Position numbers and translations under genes: made by a program. Of a DNA stretch of 64,000 nt, positions 35,941 to 45,263 are shown one piece after another. Origin of the DNA: Candidatus Scotarchaeum otlingeri (GTDB lineage Archaea; Thermoproteota; Nitrososphaeria; Geothermarchaeales; JDFR-13). Position 1 is the first letter of the stretch, and each line of letters begins with the position of its first letter. Location of the stretch: NCBI GenBank assembly GCA_002011075.2, contig MTMA02000006.1, positions 489,374 to 553,373 of the forward strand, in the 5' to 3' direction. The notes beneath the pieces were generated by a model. That model searched no databases and was not told the origin of the DNA. It was given only the letters and a program-made list of their open reading frames with translations.

Positions 35941-37128
35941 TTGAAGGTCCTTATAGTAGGGGGAGCCGGGCATATAGGTTCCCATATAACAAGGGAGATA
36001 AGAGAGTATAAAAAGGACTGGGAGATCATAATTGGAGACATAAATTATGACGCGGCATCTGAACTGGCGGAAGAGATCGGAGGCAATACATCGGCTCTAA
36101 AGGTGGATGCTCAAGACATAGATGATATGGCCTCAAAATTCAGGGGGCTAGATATAGTTATAGGTGCAGTAGGCCCCTTCTACAGGTACGGCGTCCCGAT
36201 GTTGAAAGCGGCCATAAAGGGTAAAGTATCATATTTTGATATTGATGACGATTACGACGCCACAAAAGATTCGCTTGACCTATGTGATGAAGCTGCATCC
36301 AATGATGTATTAGCCATCGTAGGCTTGGGCTTTACGCCAGGAGTGACGAATATGATAGTCAAACTAGTATCTGAGGAATTAGAGAAAGTCGATACCGTAC
36401 GGACAGCATGGGTATGGACAGGTATAGATCCAACTGAGGGCCCTGGTATAGTAGCCCATTATTTCCATGCTAGCACCGGGGAGGTCCCAACATACAGGGA
36501 TGGTCGACTTGTATATGTCCCCGCCCTATCAGAACCAGAGGAGATACTATTTCATAAACTAGGGTCTTTCACCGTTTCCCACGTCGGTCATCCGGAGCCT
36601 ATAACGATTCCTAGATATATCGAGGGTGTCAGAGACGTATCTAATAAAGGCACTATATGGCCGAAATACTTGGCTGATGCGGCCAGATTATTCTCAGAAC
36701 TAGGCTTGACGAGTATGAATGAGGTTCAGATAAGGGGGATGAAGGTACCTGCTAGGGAGATAGCTGTCAGACTAGTAATGTCCCTTCCAAATATTGCGCC
36801 TCCAGAAACTCTTGAGAGAATATTTGAAGAGGCCCATGAAAAATATGGCGAATATTCATTGTTCGGCGCTGGATTAAATATAAATGTTAAGGGAATATTG
36901 AATGGAGAGCTAACTGTCTATGAATATGGAGTTGTTACAGAATCCGCTGCTAGGGCAACAGCTTACCCCGTTGTAGCGGGGATTAAGCAATATGAAGAGG
37001 GTAAAATCGATGGTAAAGGGGTCTTTGCTCCCGAAGGAGCTCTCGACGCCAAAAGCTTTATCAAAGATGTCTCCAAGGCTATGGAGATCGTATATAAAAA
37101 GTCAAGGCTAGGTATTATTAGGGAGTAG
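35941..37128 (+). CDS. Saccharopine dehydrogenase-like oxidoreductase
   Basis: A 395-residue protein with an N-terminal Rossmann motif VLIVGGAGHIGSHITREI, an acidic end of strand 2 (IIGDINYD) and GAVGPFYRYGVPMLKAAI, as in the saccharopine dehydrogenase / carboxynorspermidine synthase family. The GLGFTPGVTNMIVK segment is also characteristic. It starts at TTG 35941. The family catalyses NAD(P)-dependent formation or cleavage of secondary amines. A lysine or polyamine role is possible, but no pathway partner is adjacent. Confidence 0.8.
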   Translation: MKVLIVGGAGHIGSHITREIREYKKDWEIIIGDINYDAASELAEEIGGNTSALKVDAQDIDDMASKFRGLDIVIGAVGPFYRYGVPMLKAAIKGKVSYFDIDDDYDATKDSLDLCDEAASNDVLAIVGLGFTPGVTNMIVKLVSEELEKVDTVRTAWVWTGIDPTEGPGIVAHYFHASTGEVPTYRDGRLVYVPALSEPEEILFHKLGSFTVSHVGHPEPITIPRYIEGVRDVSNKGTIWPKYLADAARLFSELGLTSMNEVQIRGMKVPAREIAVRLVMSLPNIAPPETLERIFEEAHEKYGEYSLFGAGLNINVKGILNGELTVYEYGVVTESAARATAYPVVAGIKQYEEGKIDGKGVFAPEGALDAKSFIKDVSKAMEIVYKKSRLGIIRE

Positions 37129-37130
37129 AG

Positions 37131-37943
37131 CTAAACCCTACTTAACTTTTTGAAGTCCTCCACATTGAGTCTCCAGCCTAACGCTCCATAGAACTCCCTT
37201 ATTCTTTCTCTTCTCTCCGTCTTCGGTATGGCGGTCACAAATTCATGGCTAATCAAATAGTTTAAGGCTACCTGGATAGGTGTTCTACCATATCTTAAAG
37301 CTATCTCCTTGAGCCTTCGATCCGTTGAGAGCCTTCCTCTTTCAATAGGTGTATACGCCTGTATCGTAATTTTTTCTTGAATTGCGAATGGAAGCAAGTC
37401 ATATTCTATAGCTTTATCATAGACACTATATTTAACCTGGTCAACTACTATGTCAAATTTCTTGGTTGCTTCGATCGCCTTCTTTAACTCCAATAAATAG
37501 AAGTTGCTGACCCCTATGTATCTAGTATAACCTTTCTCAGCTATATTTTCCAGGCTACGGATATAACTTTCAATTGAAATATTTGGCTCGATCCAGTGAA
37601 CTAGCAATAAGTCAAAATATGATACACCCATTCTCGTGAGCCTAGCCTTAGCCACCTTCTCCCCTCGGGATGGTTCTGAAAGATTGAGTGGCGACAATTT
37701 ATTCGTTATGAATACATTATCCCTACCTACTTCTTTAGCTACTCTACCAACTATCTCCTCAGCTTTGCCGCCATGATATATTTCAGCTGTATCTATCTGG
37801 TTAATGCCTAATTCAACAGCAAATAATAAAGCTTTATACATTGATTCGAAGTTAGAGATCCCCCATGTACCTATACCTATTGCTGATACCTTCTCACCTG
37901 TATCGCCCAAAGGCTTTTTATCCTTTTTATCTATTATGAACAT
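37131..37943 (-). CDS. Aldo/keto reductase
   Basis: A 270-residue TIM-barrel reductase. Motifs: IGIGTWGISNF, INQIDTAEIYHGGKAEE with the Asp and Tyr of the active site, VFITNKLSPLN with the catalytic Lys, LLLVHWIEP with the His, and YIGVSNF. NADPH-dependent carbonyl reduction is expected; the substrate is unknown. Convergent with the saccharopine-dehydrogenase-like gene (2-nt gap) and divergent from the OsmC gene. Confidence 0.88.
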   Translation of the reverse strand: MFIIDKKDKKPLGDTGEKVSAIGIGTWGISNFESMYKALLFAVELGINQIDTAEIYHGGKAEEIVGRVAKEVGRDNVFITNKLSPLNLSEPSRGEKVAKARLTRMGVSYFDLLLVHWIEPNISIESYIRSLENIAEKGYTRYIGVSNFYLLELKKAIEATKKFDIVVDQVKYSVYDKAIEYDLLPFAIQEKITIQAYTPIERGRLSTDRRLKEIALRYGRTPIQVALNYLISHEFVTAIPKTERRERIREFYGALGWRLNVEDFKKLSRV

Positions 37944-38020
37944 AACACAGCCTCCAAATAATGGTTCTAATTAAATATTTAGGGGTTAAATTGAATAAAT
38001 GTATATCAAGGTGAAGCTGT

Positions 38021-38437
38021 ATGTTTAGAGCTTCAATAAAAGAGTTGGAGGAGGGCTTATTCATAGCTAAATCTAGTGATGGAAGAGTAATGATCATCGA
38101 TTCCAGAGAAAAAGAGTTTAAAAGCGGGTTTTCGCCTATGGAGCTTTTATTAATAGCTGTTGCTGGATGCACCGCCATAGACATGTCAACTATACTCGGG
38201 AAGATGAGGCAAAGATATGAGGATCTAGAGGTTGTTATAGAGGGCGAGAGGAGAAAGGATTATCCCAAGATATATGAAGAAATAAATATAAAGTATAAAC
38301 TTAGGGGAAGAGATCTCGATTACTCTAAGGTGAAAAGAGCCGCTGAGCTTAGTCAAGAGAAATACTGTAGTGTAGGCCTCACGGTGAAGAGAGGAGGCTC
38401 GAAAATAGACTATGAAATCGAGATATCAGATGAATAA
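38021..38437 (+). CDS. OsmC/Ohr family peroxiredoxin-like protein
   Basis: 138 residues with the two OsmC cysteines: one in VAGCTAIDMSTIL and one in EKYCSVGLTV, and the FSPMELLLIAV helix between strand and first Cys. OsmC-family proteins reduce organic peroxides through this cysteine pair, or serve as thiol-handling proteins. Monocistronic between divergent and convergent neighbours. Confidence 0.88.
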   Translation: MFRASIKELEEGLFIAKSSDGRVMIIDSREKEFKSGFSPMELLLIAVAGCTAIDMSTILGKMRQRYEDLEVVIEGERRKDYPKIYEEINIKYKLRGRDLDYSKVKRAAELSQEKYCSVGLTVKRGGSKIDYEIEISDE

Positions 38438-38448
38438 TAGTCCTATCT

Positions 38449-38994
38449 TTATCCATATTTTTCCTTATATAGATATATTGACCTAAGAATTATCTTTTCG
38501 GCTTCCTCAACTCTTTTCCAGCCAACGATCTCTACAGATTTGCCCTCCAATTCTTTATACACTTTGAAGAAGTGAGATATTTCCCTTAGGATATGCTCGT
38601 CTACATCGTTTATATCCTTATACTCACTGAATCTAGGGTCGAATAATGGTACACATAGAATCTTATCATCAACCGTATCTTGATCTAGCATCCTAAGCAT
38701 CCCTATAGGCCTCGCCTCTATTAATACCCCTGGATAAGTAGGGTGTGTCACGAGTACAAGTGCATCCAATGGATCCCCATCTTCAGCCAGTGTCCTCGGT
38801 ATTATCCCATAATCACCTGGATAATGTAGAGGTGAAAATAGGACTCTATCTAACTTTATTATATGCATATCCTTATCATACTCATATTTATTTTGAGACC
38901 CTTTGGGTATCTCGACTATTACATATATATATTTAGGAGGGTCCCGTCCAGGCGGAACCTCATGCCAATATCCCGAACCCATCATATTCATCAC
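38449..38994 (-). CDS. ppa: Inorganic pyrophosphatase (family I)
   Basis: 181 residues with the family I motifs: EIPKGSQNKYEYD, HYPGDYGIIPRTLAEDGDPLDALVL broken only by expected variants (DGDPLD metal site), and DPRFSEYKDINDV. It hydrolyses pyrophosphate to drive biosynthetic reactions. It ends 11 nt from the convergent OsmC gene. The short Met-rich start (MMNMMGSGYW) offers two alternative ATGs. Confidence 0.95.
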   Translation of the reverse strand: MMNMMGSGYWHEVPPGRDPPKYIYVIVEIPKGSQNKYEYDKDMHIIKLDRVLFSPLHYPGDYGIIPRTLAEDGDPLDALVLVTHPTYPGVLIEARPIGMLRMLDQDTVDDKILCVPLFDPRFSEYKDINDVDEHILREISHFFKVYKELEGKSVEIVGWKRVEEAEKIILRSIYLYKEKYG

Positions 38995-39116
38995 TACATA
39001 AATGGATACATTCGATACAAAAATTGTTATTAATGATAGAATTATTAAGGAATATAGATATTCCTGGATATAGAGTGGATAATTACCTAATAACTAGAAT
39101 CATTATTATGGTATAG

Positions 39117-39641
39117 CTACATTAATATCTTCTTCATTATCACACTGAGTATTTGATCCACAGCTCTCTCATATTCTTCATTGCTCGTATCTACCTTTAT
39201 ATCGGGCTCCTCCGGCTCCTCATATTTTACTTGTATACCTGGTAACCCAGATATCACTCCATCCATAGCCATCTTATATAATCCCTTCTTGTCTCTTTCT
39301 ATACATATGTCTATGGGACAATAGACATAGACCTCTATGAATTTCTCGATTATGCTACGGGCATAATCCCTATACGCCCTCCTATGTCCAGTAGCATCGA
39401 TTATAACATTTAGCCCGTTATCATATAGATATTTAGCTATAACGGATACAGCTCTGTAGAAAAAATCTCTCTCGTCACGTTGATAAGTAGGGTGGGGAGT
39501 CAACATCTTTCTTAGAGCCTCCCCCTCCAGTACCACACAGTTAAACCCTATTGATACTAATTTCTCCCTTAGTCCCTCTGCTATTATACTCTTCCCGGAT
39601 GCGGGTAGACCTGTAAGCCAAACAACAAAAGAGACCGTCAT
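39117..39641 (-). CDS. cysC: Adenylylsulfate (APS) kinase
   Basis: From the ATG at 39641, preceded by GGTGG, the product is 174 residues and begins MTVSFVVWLTGLPASGKS with the Walker A motif. RDERDFFYRAVSVIAKYLYDNG and NVIIDATGHRRAYRDYAR are APS kinase motifs (PAPS formation from APS and ATP). The characteristic PHPTYQRDERD replaces the usual GLNSDLGFSxxDR, so specificity for APS is likely but not certain. No other sulfate assimilation gene is adjacent. Confidence 0.8.
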   Translation of the reverse strand: MTVSFVVWLTGLPASGKSIIAEGLREKLVSIGFNCVVLEGEALRKMLTPHPTYQRDERDFFYRAVSVIAKYLYDNGLNVIIDATGHRRAYRDYARSIIEKFIEVYVYCPIDICIERDKKGLYKMAMDGVISGLPGIQVKYEEPEEPDIKVDTSNEEYERAVDQILSVIMKKILM

Positions 39642-39803
39642 ACTAACCACCTTATTTTCAGTATTAAGGAATAACATTATTATATGACTATATTATAGCT
39701 GGAAATACATATAGATATGATACCAGGGGAAGTATATATTAATAATTTCTATGGATAGTAGGATAAGACCAAATTAATTGATAAATAAGAATAGGGATGG
39801 TAG

Positions 39804-40142
39804 CTAGAGAATATGCATAAGGAAATACCCTGCTATCAATAGAAAAGCTATAACGGTGGCGAATATCGATGTATATACCAGTTTATCCTCTAAATCAGGT
39901 GTCAACTCCTTTATATTAACGGTAGAATATGTAATGAATAGTACCAAGAAGAATACTATCAAGGTTACTATGGCATGTCCAATCCAATGATGGCTAAATG
40001 TGGTATACAACCAGTTTTTAATACCCTCTGCCTCTTCCTTAGCTATCACTAAAAATGCGGTGAATATACTGGAAACGGCGTATGCAGAGACCGTTGAGAC
40101 TGTCAATCTAACTTTTTTCTCAATTTCCACAGCCATTATCAT
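39804..40142 (-). CDS. Small membrane protein, three TM helices
   Basis: 112 residues with TM segments around VSTVSAYAVSSIFTAFLVI, AIVTLIVFFLVLFITY and SIFATVIAFLLIAGYFL, and histidines at TTFSHHWIGH. No known family recognised. It overlaps the end of the upstream four-TM protein gene by 4 nt, so the two probably form a complex. Confidence 0.6.
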   Translation of the reverse strand: MIMAVEIEKKVRLTVSTVSAYAVSSIFTAFLVIAKEEAEGIKNWLYTTFSHHWIGHAIVTLIVFFLVLFITYSTVNIKELTPDLEDKLVYTSIFATVIAFLLIAGYFLMHIL

Positions 40143-40627
40143 CCCCCCGTAGCAGCCTTATAAGCCCATGCCTCTTTTGCACCGATGGATATGGCTCCCC
40201 CTAGTATCTCCAGAAATATTCCGCCAATTACGATGAGAACTACAAGAGTTAGTAGTAGCTTTTTGCCTTTACCATTAGTTAGCGGCTCCGTTGAATATAC
40301 GAGTATAGGCAATGCTGTAGCCATCAATAATCCGACAAAGAATAGGTGTTCCTTTGTCTCCATTCCAAAGCTATGTGTCCACTTATAAGGGCTCTCTTTA
40401 ATTACTGCTTTATCTACACCATAATTAGTTACGTACCATGCTCCGCCAGATATAAAGGATAGCCATACTAAGAATGCTATGGCGAATGCTAAGTACCTAA
40501 TGGTCTTTGGATCTGGATCTTTTCTTTTGAGTTCCCCGATTAGCCATGCAGCCAATACGATAGCGACTAAAGCGAAGAAAACGTGGGTTCCAATTCCTAA
40601 AAAAGCGTGGTAACCCAAATCCCCCAC
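40139..40627 (-). CDS. Membrane protein, four TM helices, possible heme protein
   Basis: 162 residues: TM segments near residues 10-30, 44-65, 92-110 and 122-142. Histidines lie in LGYHAFLGIGTHVFF and KWTHSFGMETKEHLFF near membrane ends, which could ligate heme b; this is inference. No signature I recognise. It is coupled by a 4-nt overlap to the following three-TM protein gene. The pair has no visible soluble partner. Confidence 0.6.
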   Translation of the reverse strand: MGDLGYHAFLGIGTHVFFALVAIVLAAWLIGELKRKDPDPKTIRYLAFAIAFLVWLSFISGGAWYVTNYGVDKAVIKESPYKWTHSFGMETKEHLFFVGLLMATALPILVYSTEPLTNGKGKKLLLTLVVLIVIGGIFLEILGGAISIGAKEAWAYKAATGG

Positions 40628-40747
40628 CAGAATTTCTATAACGATGTAATAGTATAAAGACTCTGTATATCGATATAAATATGATATAAAAAAGTATATA
40701 CCTTTTCTTATAGCAAAATAACTAGGAGAATGTCGCCATTATATGGA

Positions 40748-41086
40748 TCAGGTAGTCTCTTCCTTATGTAGCTTCTTTCTAATTACTTTACATATTTCAC
40801 AGTATCGATCAATTATTACATCTTCCTCCATACCTTCATTTATAGCTTTAGCCAATAGATAAATAGCATTTTTAACATCTGGTTCAGATAAAAGTTTAGT
40901 AATCATTTTACTTCCTCTTCTTAGATGTATATAGTGGCTAACAGCAGGCTGAGTAAGACCCATCATCTTAGCAATCTCTACTTCACTTCTATTGAACTCT
41001 CTATACAATTTATTAGCTACAAGAGACCTTATGGCAGGCGCATATTTCTTGGCCATTACTTCACAAAAAGGCATCATTAACGTCAT
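40748..41086 (-). CDS. Archaeal HTH transcriptional regulator
   Basis: 112 residues with an XRE-type helix-turn-helix: FNRSEVEIAKMMGLTQPAVSHYI. The N-terminal MPFCEVMAKKYAPAIRSLVA and a C-terminal CEICKVIRKK pair of cysteines are typical of a small family of archaeal regulators (COG2522-like). The cysteines might bind metal or sense redox. Divergent from the YkgJ-like cysteine-cluster gene. Confidence 0.8.
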   Translation of the reverse strand: MTLMMPFCEVMAKKYAPAIRSLVANKLYREFNRSEVEIAKMMGLTQPAVSHYIHLRRGSKMITKLLSEPDVKNAIYLLAKAINEGMEEDVIIDRYCEICKVIRKKLHKEETT

Positions 41087-41239
41087 ATCATGCCCATATT
41101 AATATTAATCCGGTGTAATAATATAGATTAGCAACTATATAGTAAATATCAAAATATACGATGTTATAATTTTATTATTTAAATAGATAAAAGTAGGATT
41201 TAAGTCCGTTAAAACCTTTTAAAAACAAGGGATTTTACT

Positions 41240-41602
41240 ATGAAATGCAGTCCAGAATGTTATGAATGCTGTATAGAAACAGAGATGATACTGACGACAC
41301 AGGATATATATAGATTATTAAATTTAGGTATACCATGGAATTCATTTGTCGAGTATAGAGACGGTCATTACCGATTAAAAAATGTAGATAAGCACTGTGT
41401 TTTCTTAGATCCCACTTCGGGAAAATGTCTAATATATAACTTTAGACCCTTAGGGTGTAGGATATACCCTATTATATATGATCGCGATAAAGGGTTCCTA
41501 ATTGATGAAAGGTGTCCAGCAAAGGACACAATTAGTGTAAGAGAATATAATTCAAAGATTCAGGTATTAGCTAAACTTTTGAGAGATATAGGAGAACTAT
41601 AG
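41240..41602 (+). CDS. YkgJ-family cysteine cluster protein
   Basis: 120 residues beginning MKCSPECYECCIETEMILTT, with CVFLDPTSGKCLIYNFRPLGCRIYP and later DERCPA. This CxxxCxxCC ... C ... C ... GCRxYP pattern is the YkgJ zinc/iron-chelating domain. Function is not established, but a metal-binding or metal-cluster role is likely. Monocistronic. Confidence 0.85.
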   Translation: MKCSPECYECCIETEMILTTQDIYRLLNLGIPWNSFVEYRDGHYRLKNVDKHCVFLDPTSGKCLIYNFRPLGCRIYPIIYDRDKGFLIDERCPAKDTISVREYNSKIQVLAKLLRDIGEL

Positions 41603-41710
41603 CTTACTCATAATATCCAATCATAATTATTTCAATAGTATTTGATGGTTATCCTCTCGCTCTAACTCCCTATTTATCCATCTCTATATATCTCTAAATG
41701 AAACCGTTAT

Positions 41711-42160
41711 CTAACCTTTAGCGACGACAACTTTCTTAATATGCATAGACTTAGATAGCACTTTCATCTTGGATAGAGATTTGGGTATCACCAGCTCATT
41801 AACATTTATGATTCTCTTGACCTTTTTCTGAAATAATTCATTATCTATATCGTCCGTGAAAATCAATTTGCCTATATTTCTGAAGATGATGCTTCCCTTA
41901 ATATCTTGAAGGTCTTCTTTGGATACAGATATTTCATCGATATTTCCTATATATGTAGATATCGTCTTCTCCAACTCTTCAACAAATTTACCTCCAGCCT
42001 CGCTTAGACCTTCTTTTAAAGATATGAATATGGCCATCGCCTCATTGATAACTTCCCCGACTGTCTTTCCAACCTCTTTAGCGAAGGCGGAGAGTTGTTG
42101 ATATAATTCTTTATCCACTCCTCTTATGCTTACCACTTCCTTCTTCTCTTTACTCGACAT
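41711..42160 (-). CDS. Ribbon-helix-helix-like small protein
   Basis: 149 residues. The first 50 (VVSIRGVDKELYQQLSAFA then KEVGKTVGEVINEAM) look like a ribbon-helix-helix DNA-binding unit. The rest (KGSIIFRNIGKLIFTDD, KRIINVNELVIPKSL) is beta-rich with repeated hydrophobic strands, perhaps an oligomerising domain. No signal or TM. No family name recognised; regulator is a guess. Confidence 0.6.
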   Translation of the reverse strand: MSSKEKKEVVSIRGVDKELYQQLSAFAKEVGKTVGEVINEAMAIFISLKEGLSEAGGKFVEELEKTISTYIGNIDEISVSKEDLQDIKGSIIFRNIGKLIFTDDIDNELFQKKVKRIINVNELVIPKSLSKMKVLSKSMHIKKVVVAKG

Positions 42161-42283
42161 ATTTATTCACCATACGAGAGTATTCATCATATATGTAATA
42201 CATGTAATCAATTAATAAATGTTTACAAACACTCCAATGGTCCCATATTATAAGTCAGCTATACCTCTATATTTTTGATATAT

Positions 42284-42736
42284 ATGAATAGAGAAGGACA
42301 CGTAGGATTCGCTATGTTAATAACATTTGGTTTGCTCAATATATTCAAGATTACACATGAAAACTATCTTTTCACAGCGGTTCTCATAGTACTACTATCC
42401 ACAATACCGGATATAGATTTAAGACTCGAAGTGGCCCACAGAAAATATACCCATAATATACTGGCATCCATAATATTTGGCGGTATCTTCGGACTCATTT
42501 TTTACTATGTATCGCTAGGGTTTCTAGCTGGATTTATAGGCGGATTCAGCGGGGCATTCCTACATATATTGGGGGATTTAATGACGTATATGCCGTTTAA
42601 AGCATTCTACCCATTATCCAACCAATACTATTCGATGAAGTTTTTTAGATCAAATAATAAAGCCATTAATTATATGCTTCTACTTAGCGGCTTCTCTATG
42701 ATGGTATACTATTTAAGTAATGTATATTCCCCCTAG
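42284..42736 (+). CDS. YdjM-like membrane-bound metal-dependent hydrolase
   Basis: About 150 residues from the ATG at 42284 (MNREGHVGFAMLIT), with four TM helices. Motifs STIPDIDLRLEVAHRKYTHN and FLHILGDLMT carry the His/Asp pattern of the YdjM/DUF457 family of membrane-bound metal hydrolases. An in-frame TTG lies at 42275. The substrate is unknown in this family. Confidence 0.78.
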   Translation: MNREGHVGFAMLITFGLLNIFKITHENYLFTAVLIVLLSTIPDIDLRLEVAHRKYTHNILASIIFGGIFGLIFYYVSLGFLAGFIGGFSGAFLHILGDLMTYMPFKAFYPLSNQYYSMKFFRSNNKAINYMLLLSGFSMMVYYLSNVYSP

Positions 42737-42740
42737 TTTT

Positions 42741-43292
42741 TTATCCTCCGGGTGTGCCATGAAAGGGAGAATCCCTCCAGAGCATATCCCATATCTTTTC
42801 CTCCGTTAAAGCCTCAGCCTCACCTATAATTTGCTCAATTTTAACTAGAAGCTTATGATGAACAATTTCATCAGATAGAATTGCTTCCATCAAAAGTTTC
42901 TTACGGGGATCCTCCTCAGTATCTAACTGACTATCGATAACATCTATCATCCTCTTCTCAGTAGATATGTGCTCTTTTACTTTCTCTCTAATTAAATCTA
43001 AATCTTCCTTTGATATGAACGGTAAAGGCGATTTAGAAATAGTTATTAAAGCTTCATACAGCTTCGAGTGCTTCAGGGAATCATGGGCTATCGCATTGAA
43101 TATAGCTTGGAAAAGAGGATTCTTTATGTTCTCGGCCAACTCTTTAATCTCACTTGAGTATATTTTTTCCATCATCACCATTTTCTTATAGAAATCAATT
43201 ATATCTATGCTTTCTGGCAATATAATGTCACCAATAATATAGTTCTTTATAATGATATTAAGGATATGGGCATTCAGCATCATTGACTTCAT
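42741..43292 (-). CDS. Ferritin-like (rubrerythrin-type) protein
   Basis: 183 residues, all-helical. The two carboxylate/histidine helices are visible: MEKIYSSEIKELAENI with AHDSLKHSKLYEAL, and STEKRMIDVIDSQL with LSDEIVHHKLL. This gives the ExxH-like ligands of a di-iron four-helix bundle. No rubredoxin domain is attached. It could handle peroxide or store iron. Convergent with the YdjM-like gene (4-nt gap). Confidence 0.7.
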   Translation of the reverse strand: MKSMMLNAHILNIIIKNYIIGDIILPESIDIIDFYKKMVMMEKIYSSEIKELAENIKNPLFQAIFNAIAHDSLKHSKLYEALITISKSPLPFISKEDLDLIREKVKEHISTEKRMIDVIDSQLDTEEDPRKKLLMEAILSDEIVHHKLLVKIEQIIGEAEALTEEKIWDMLWRDSPFHGTPGG

Positions 43293-43365
43293 GTAGTAGT
43301 CTAATAGAAATGGCTTTAGGGTAGGAAGATAGCTCTATATATCCAACCTGAAAAATATTTTTATT

Positions 43366-44352
43366 ATGAATATAATTATCGGTGTCGAAGGGGGAGGATC
43401 CTATACACGTACTGCTATCCTAGGATTGGATGAGATGGATGTAATAGGCTATGCTGTCGGTGGACCTAGTAATTATCATAACATAGGATTATCTAATACA
43501 GTTGAAAATATTAAGCTTACAATAATGAAGGCCTTAGGCCAAGTAAAGAACTATGAAATAAAGGCTATATCTCTGGGATTACCTGCTCTAAATACTAGAT
43601 TTGATTGGGATAGAGTCTCACATTCACTTAATGAAATATTTCCCAACTATAGAATTATTCTTGCTCACGATGTCCATATAGCTCTGTATGCATGTACCCT
43701 GGGTAAGCCAGGAATACTAGTTGTATCAGGTACAGGCTCCAATATATATGGATATAAGGATGGGGAATACTATTACTCAGGTGACTTAGGATGGTTAATA
43801 GGCGATGAAGGCTCAGCTTTTTGGGTCGGCCGTAAGCTCCTCAACTTAATAGCTAAAGTCTATGATGGCAGATGGCATATACCGGGAATACTAAAGAAAT
43901 TTCTAACAATGATGGATATGAATGACTTTGAAGAGCTTCTTGACTGGATATATGGTGAGAAAGAAGGATATGTGGAGAAGACGGCGTCGATAGCTAAAAT
44001 AGCATGTGAATTAGCTGATGATTATCCTGAGGTCCTCGATATAATTAAGAGCGGTATAAATGAGATAATAAATGGTATAGAAGCCGTATATAAGAGGATG
44101 AATATAGCTGATGTGGATACATACTATGTAGGAGGTATGTTCAATTGTTCTATATACAGAAATACCTTCAAAGAACATCTACATAGACGGTTAGGTATCG
44201 ACATTAAGCCTGTAAATAGATTACCCCTAACAGGGGCATTATGCATGGGATTAGATAATATAGGGATCCAGATTGATGAAAAACTTTTAGACGATATAGA
44301 TAGGGCGCTGGAGCGTTATTCGAGTCTTAGCGGTATATCGAGCTCTACATAA
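43366..44352 (+). CDS. BadF/BadG-type sugar kinase (N-acetylglucosamine kinase-like)
   Basis: A 328-residue ASKHA ATPase. Phosphate-1 motif IIGVEGGGSYTRTAIL, catalytic Asp region ILAHDVHIALYA, phosphate-2 VVSGTGSNIYGY and GDLGWLIGDEGSAFWVGR identify the BadF/BadG/BcrA/D family, which includes N-acetylglucosamine and glucosamine kinases. No benzoyl-CoA reductase genes are near, so sugar kinase is the better call. The last 37 nt overlap the convergent HtrA gene. Confidence 0.8.
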   Translation: MNIIIGVEGGGSYTRTAILGLDEMDVIGYAVGGPSNYHNIGLSNTVENIKLTIMKALGQVKNYEIKAISLGLPALNTRFDWDRVSHSLNEIFPNYRIILAHDVHIALYACTLGKPGILVVSGTGSNIYGYKDGEYYYSGDLGWLIGDEGSAFWVGRKLLNLIAKVYDGRWHIPGILKKFLTMMDMNDFEELLDWIYGEKEGYVEKTASIAKIACELADDYPEVLDIIKSGINEIINGIEAVYKRMNIADVDTYYVGGMFNCSIYRNTFKEHLHRRLGIDIKPVNRLPLTGALCMGLDNIGIQIDEKLLDDIDRALERYSSLSGISSST

Positions 44353-45248
44353 CCATATCTTTTAAGAACTTTAAGAGACACGCTGCCTTTATCAACGGAA
44401 TCCTCCATTTCTCTCCTCAATCCCCTTGCATTCTCTATATCTCGATTATTAGCAGAGACTATGATGTCTCCCGCCCTAATTCCTCCATTAAAGGCTGGGG
44501 ACCCATAGATTACCTTTACAACTAACACTCCTTTAGAAACAGGCAGATTATAGTAGCTCTGTAATGAGGGTGTAATGTCCGTTACATAGACTCCTATCCA
44601 TGGATGCACAGGCCGACCATACTTAATAATCATACTTATAAATCTCTTGACGGCGTTAATAGGGATAGCGAAGCTTATCCCTTGGGCATAAGGAATCATA
44701 GCTGTAGTGACTCCGATAACCTCTCCATCCATATTAATTAATGGTCCTCCACTATTCCCAGGGTTCACAGCGGCATCTGTCTGTATCAAATCCTCTAATA
44801 TTACCTCTTTACTTTCAATATTCCGTCCTGTAGCGCTAATAACGCCGATGCTTACATTAGGGCCTGGTAGACCTAGTGGGCTCCCTATAGCTAAGACCAA
44901 TTCCCCTATCCTGGTTTTATCGGAATCCCCAAGTTTGAGAGGCAATAATCTCTCTGCTTCTATCTTTAATAATGCTAGGTCCCTGCTGGGGTCCCTACTG
45001 ACGATAGCAGCATCAAATTTTCTGCCGTCCGATAGAATTACTAGGACTCTATCGGCATGCTTAACAACATGATTATTTGTTATTAAATATCCGTTTTCAT
45101 CAATAACGAATCCTGAACCTACGCCTCTTAGTGGCATGGGCCTTAGAAACGCATCTGCCTGGATCTTTGTGGTTACTATACTAACTACCCCTTCTTTAAC
45201 ATTAGCTACAAGATCAACGATCTGATTGGAGAATTCTGGTAAAGACAT
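44316..45248 (-). CDS. HtrA/DegP-like serine protease with PDZ domain
   Basis: 310 residues. The trypsin-like triad is complete: His in LITNNHVVKHADR, Asp in SRDPSRDLALLKI and Ser in VNPGNSGGPLINMDGEVIG. One PDZ domain follows (KGVLVVKVIYGSPAFNGGIR, AGDIIVSANNRDI). There is no signal peptide or TM anchor, so this copy should be cytoplasmic, unlike most DegP proteins. Role in protein quality control is expected. It starts 15 nt downstream of the Fe-S protein gene, perhaps in one operon. Confidence 0.9.
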   Translation of the reverse strand: MSLPEFSNQIVDLVANVKEGVVSIVTTKIQADAFLRPMPLRGVGSGFVIDENGYLITNNHVVKHADRVLVILSDGRKFDAAIVSRDPSRDLALLKIEAERLLPLKLGDSDKTRIGELVLAIGSPLGLPGPNVSIGVISATGRNIESKEVILEDLIQTDAAVNPGNSGGPLINMDGEVIGVTTAMIPYAQGISFAIPINAVKRFISMIIKYGRPVHPWIGVYVTDITPSLQSYYNLPVSKGVLVVKVIYGSPAFNGGIRAGDIIVSANNRDIENARGLRREMEDSVDKGSVSLKVLKRYGYVELDIPLRLE

Positions 45249-45263
45249 ATTCCTACCTCAATT

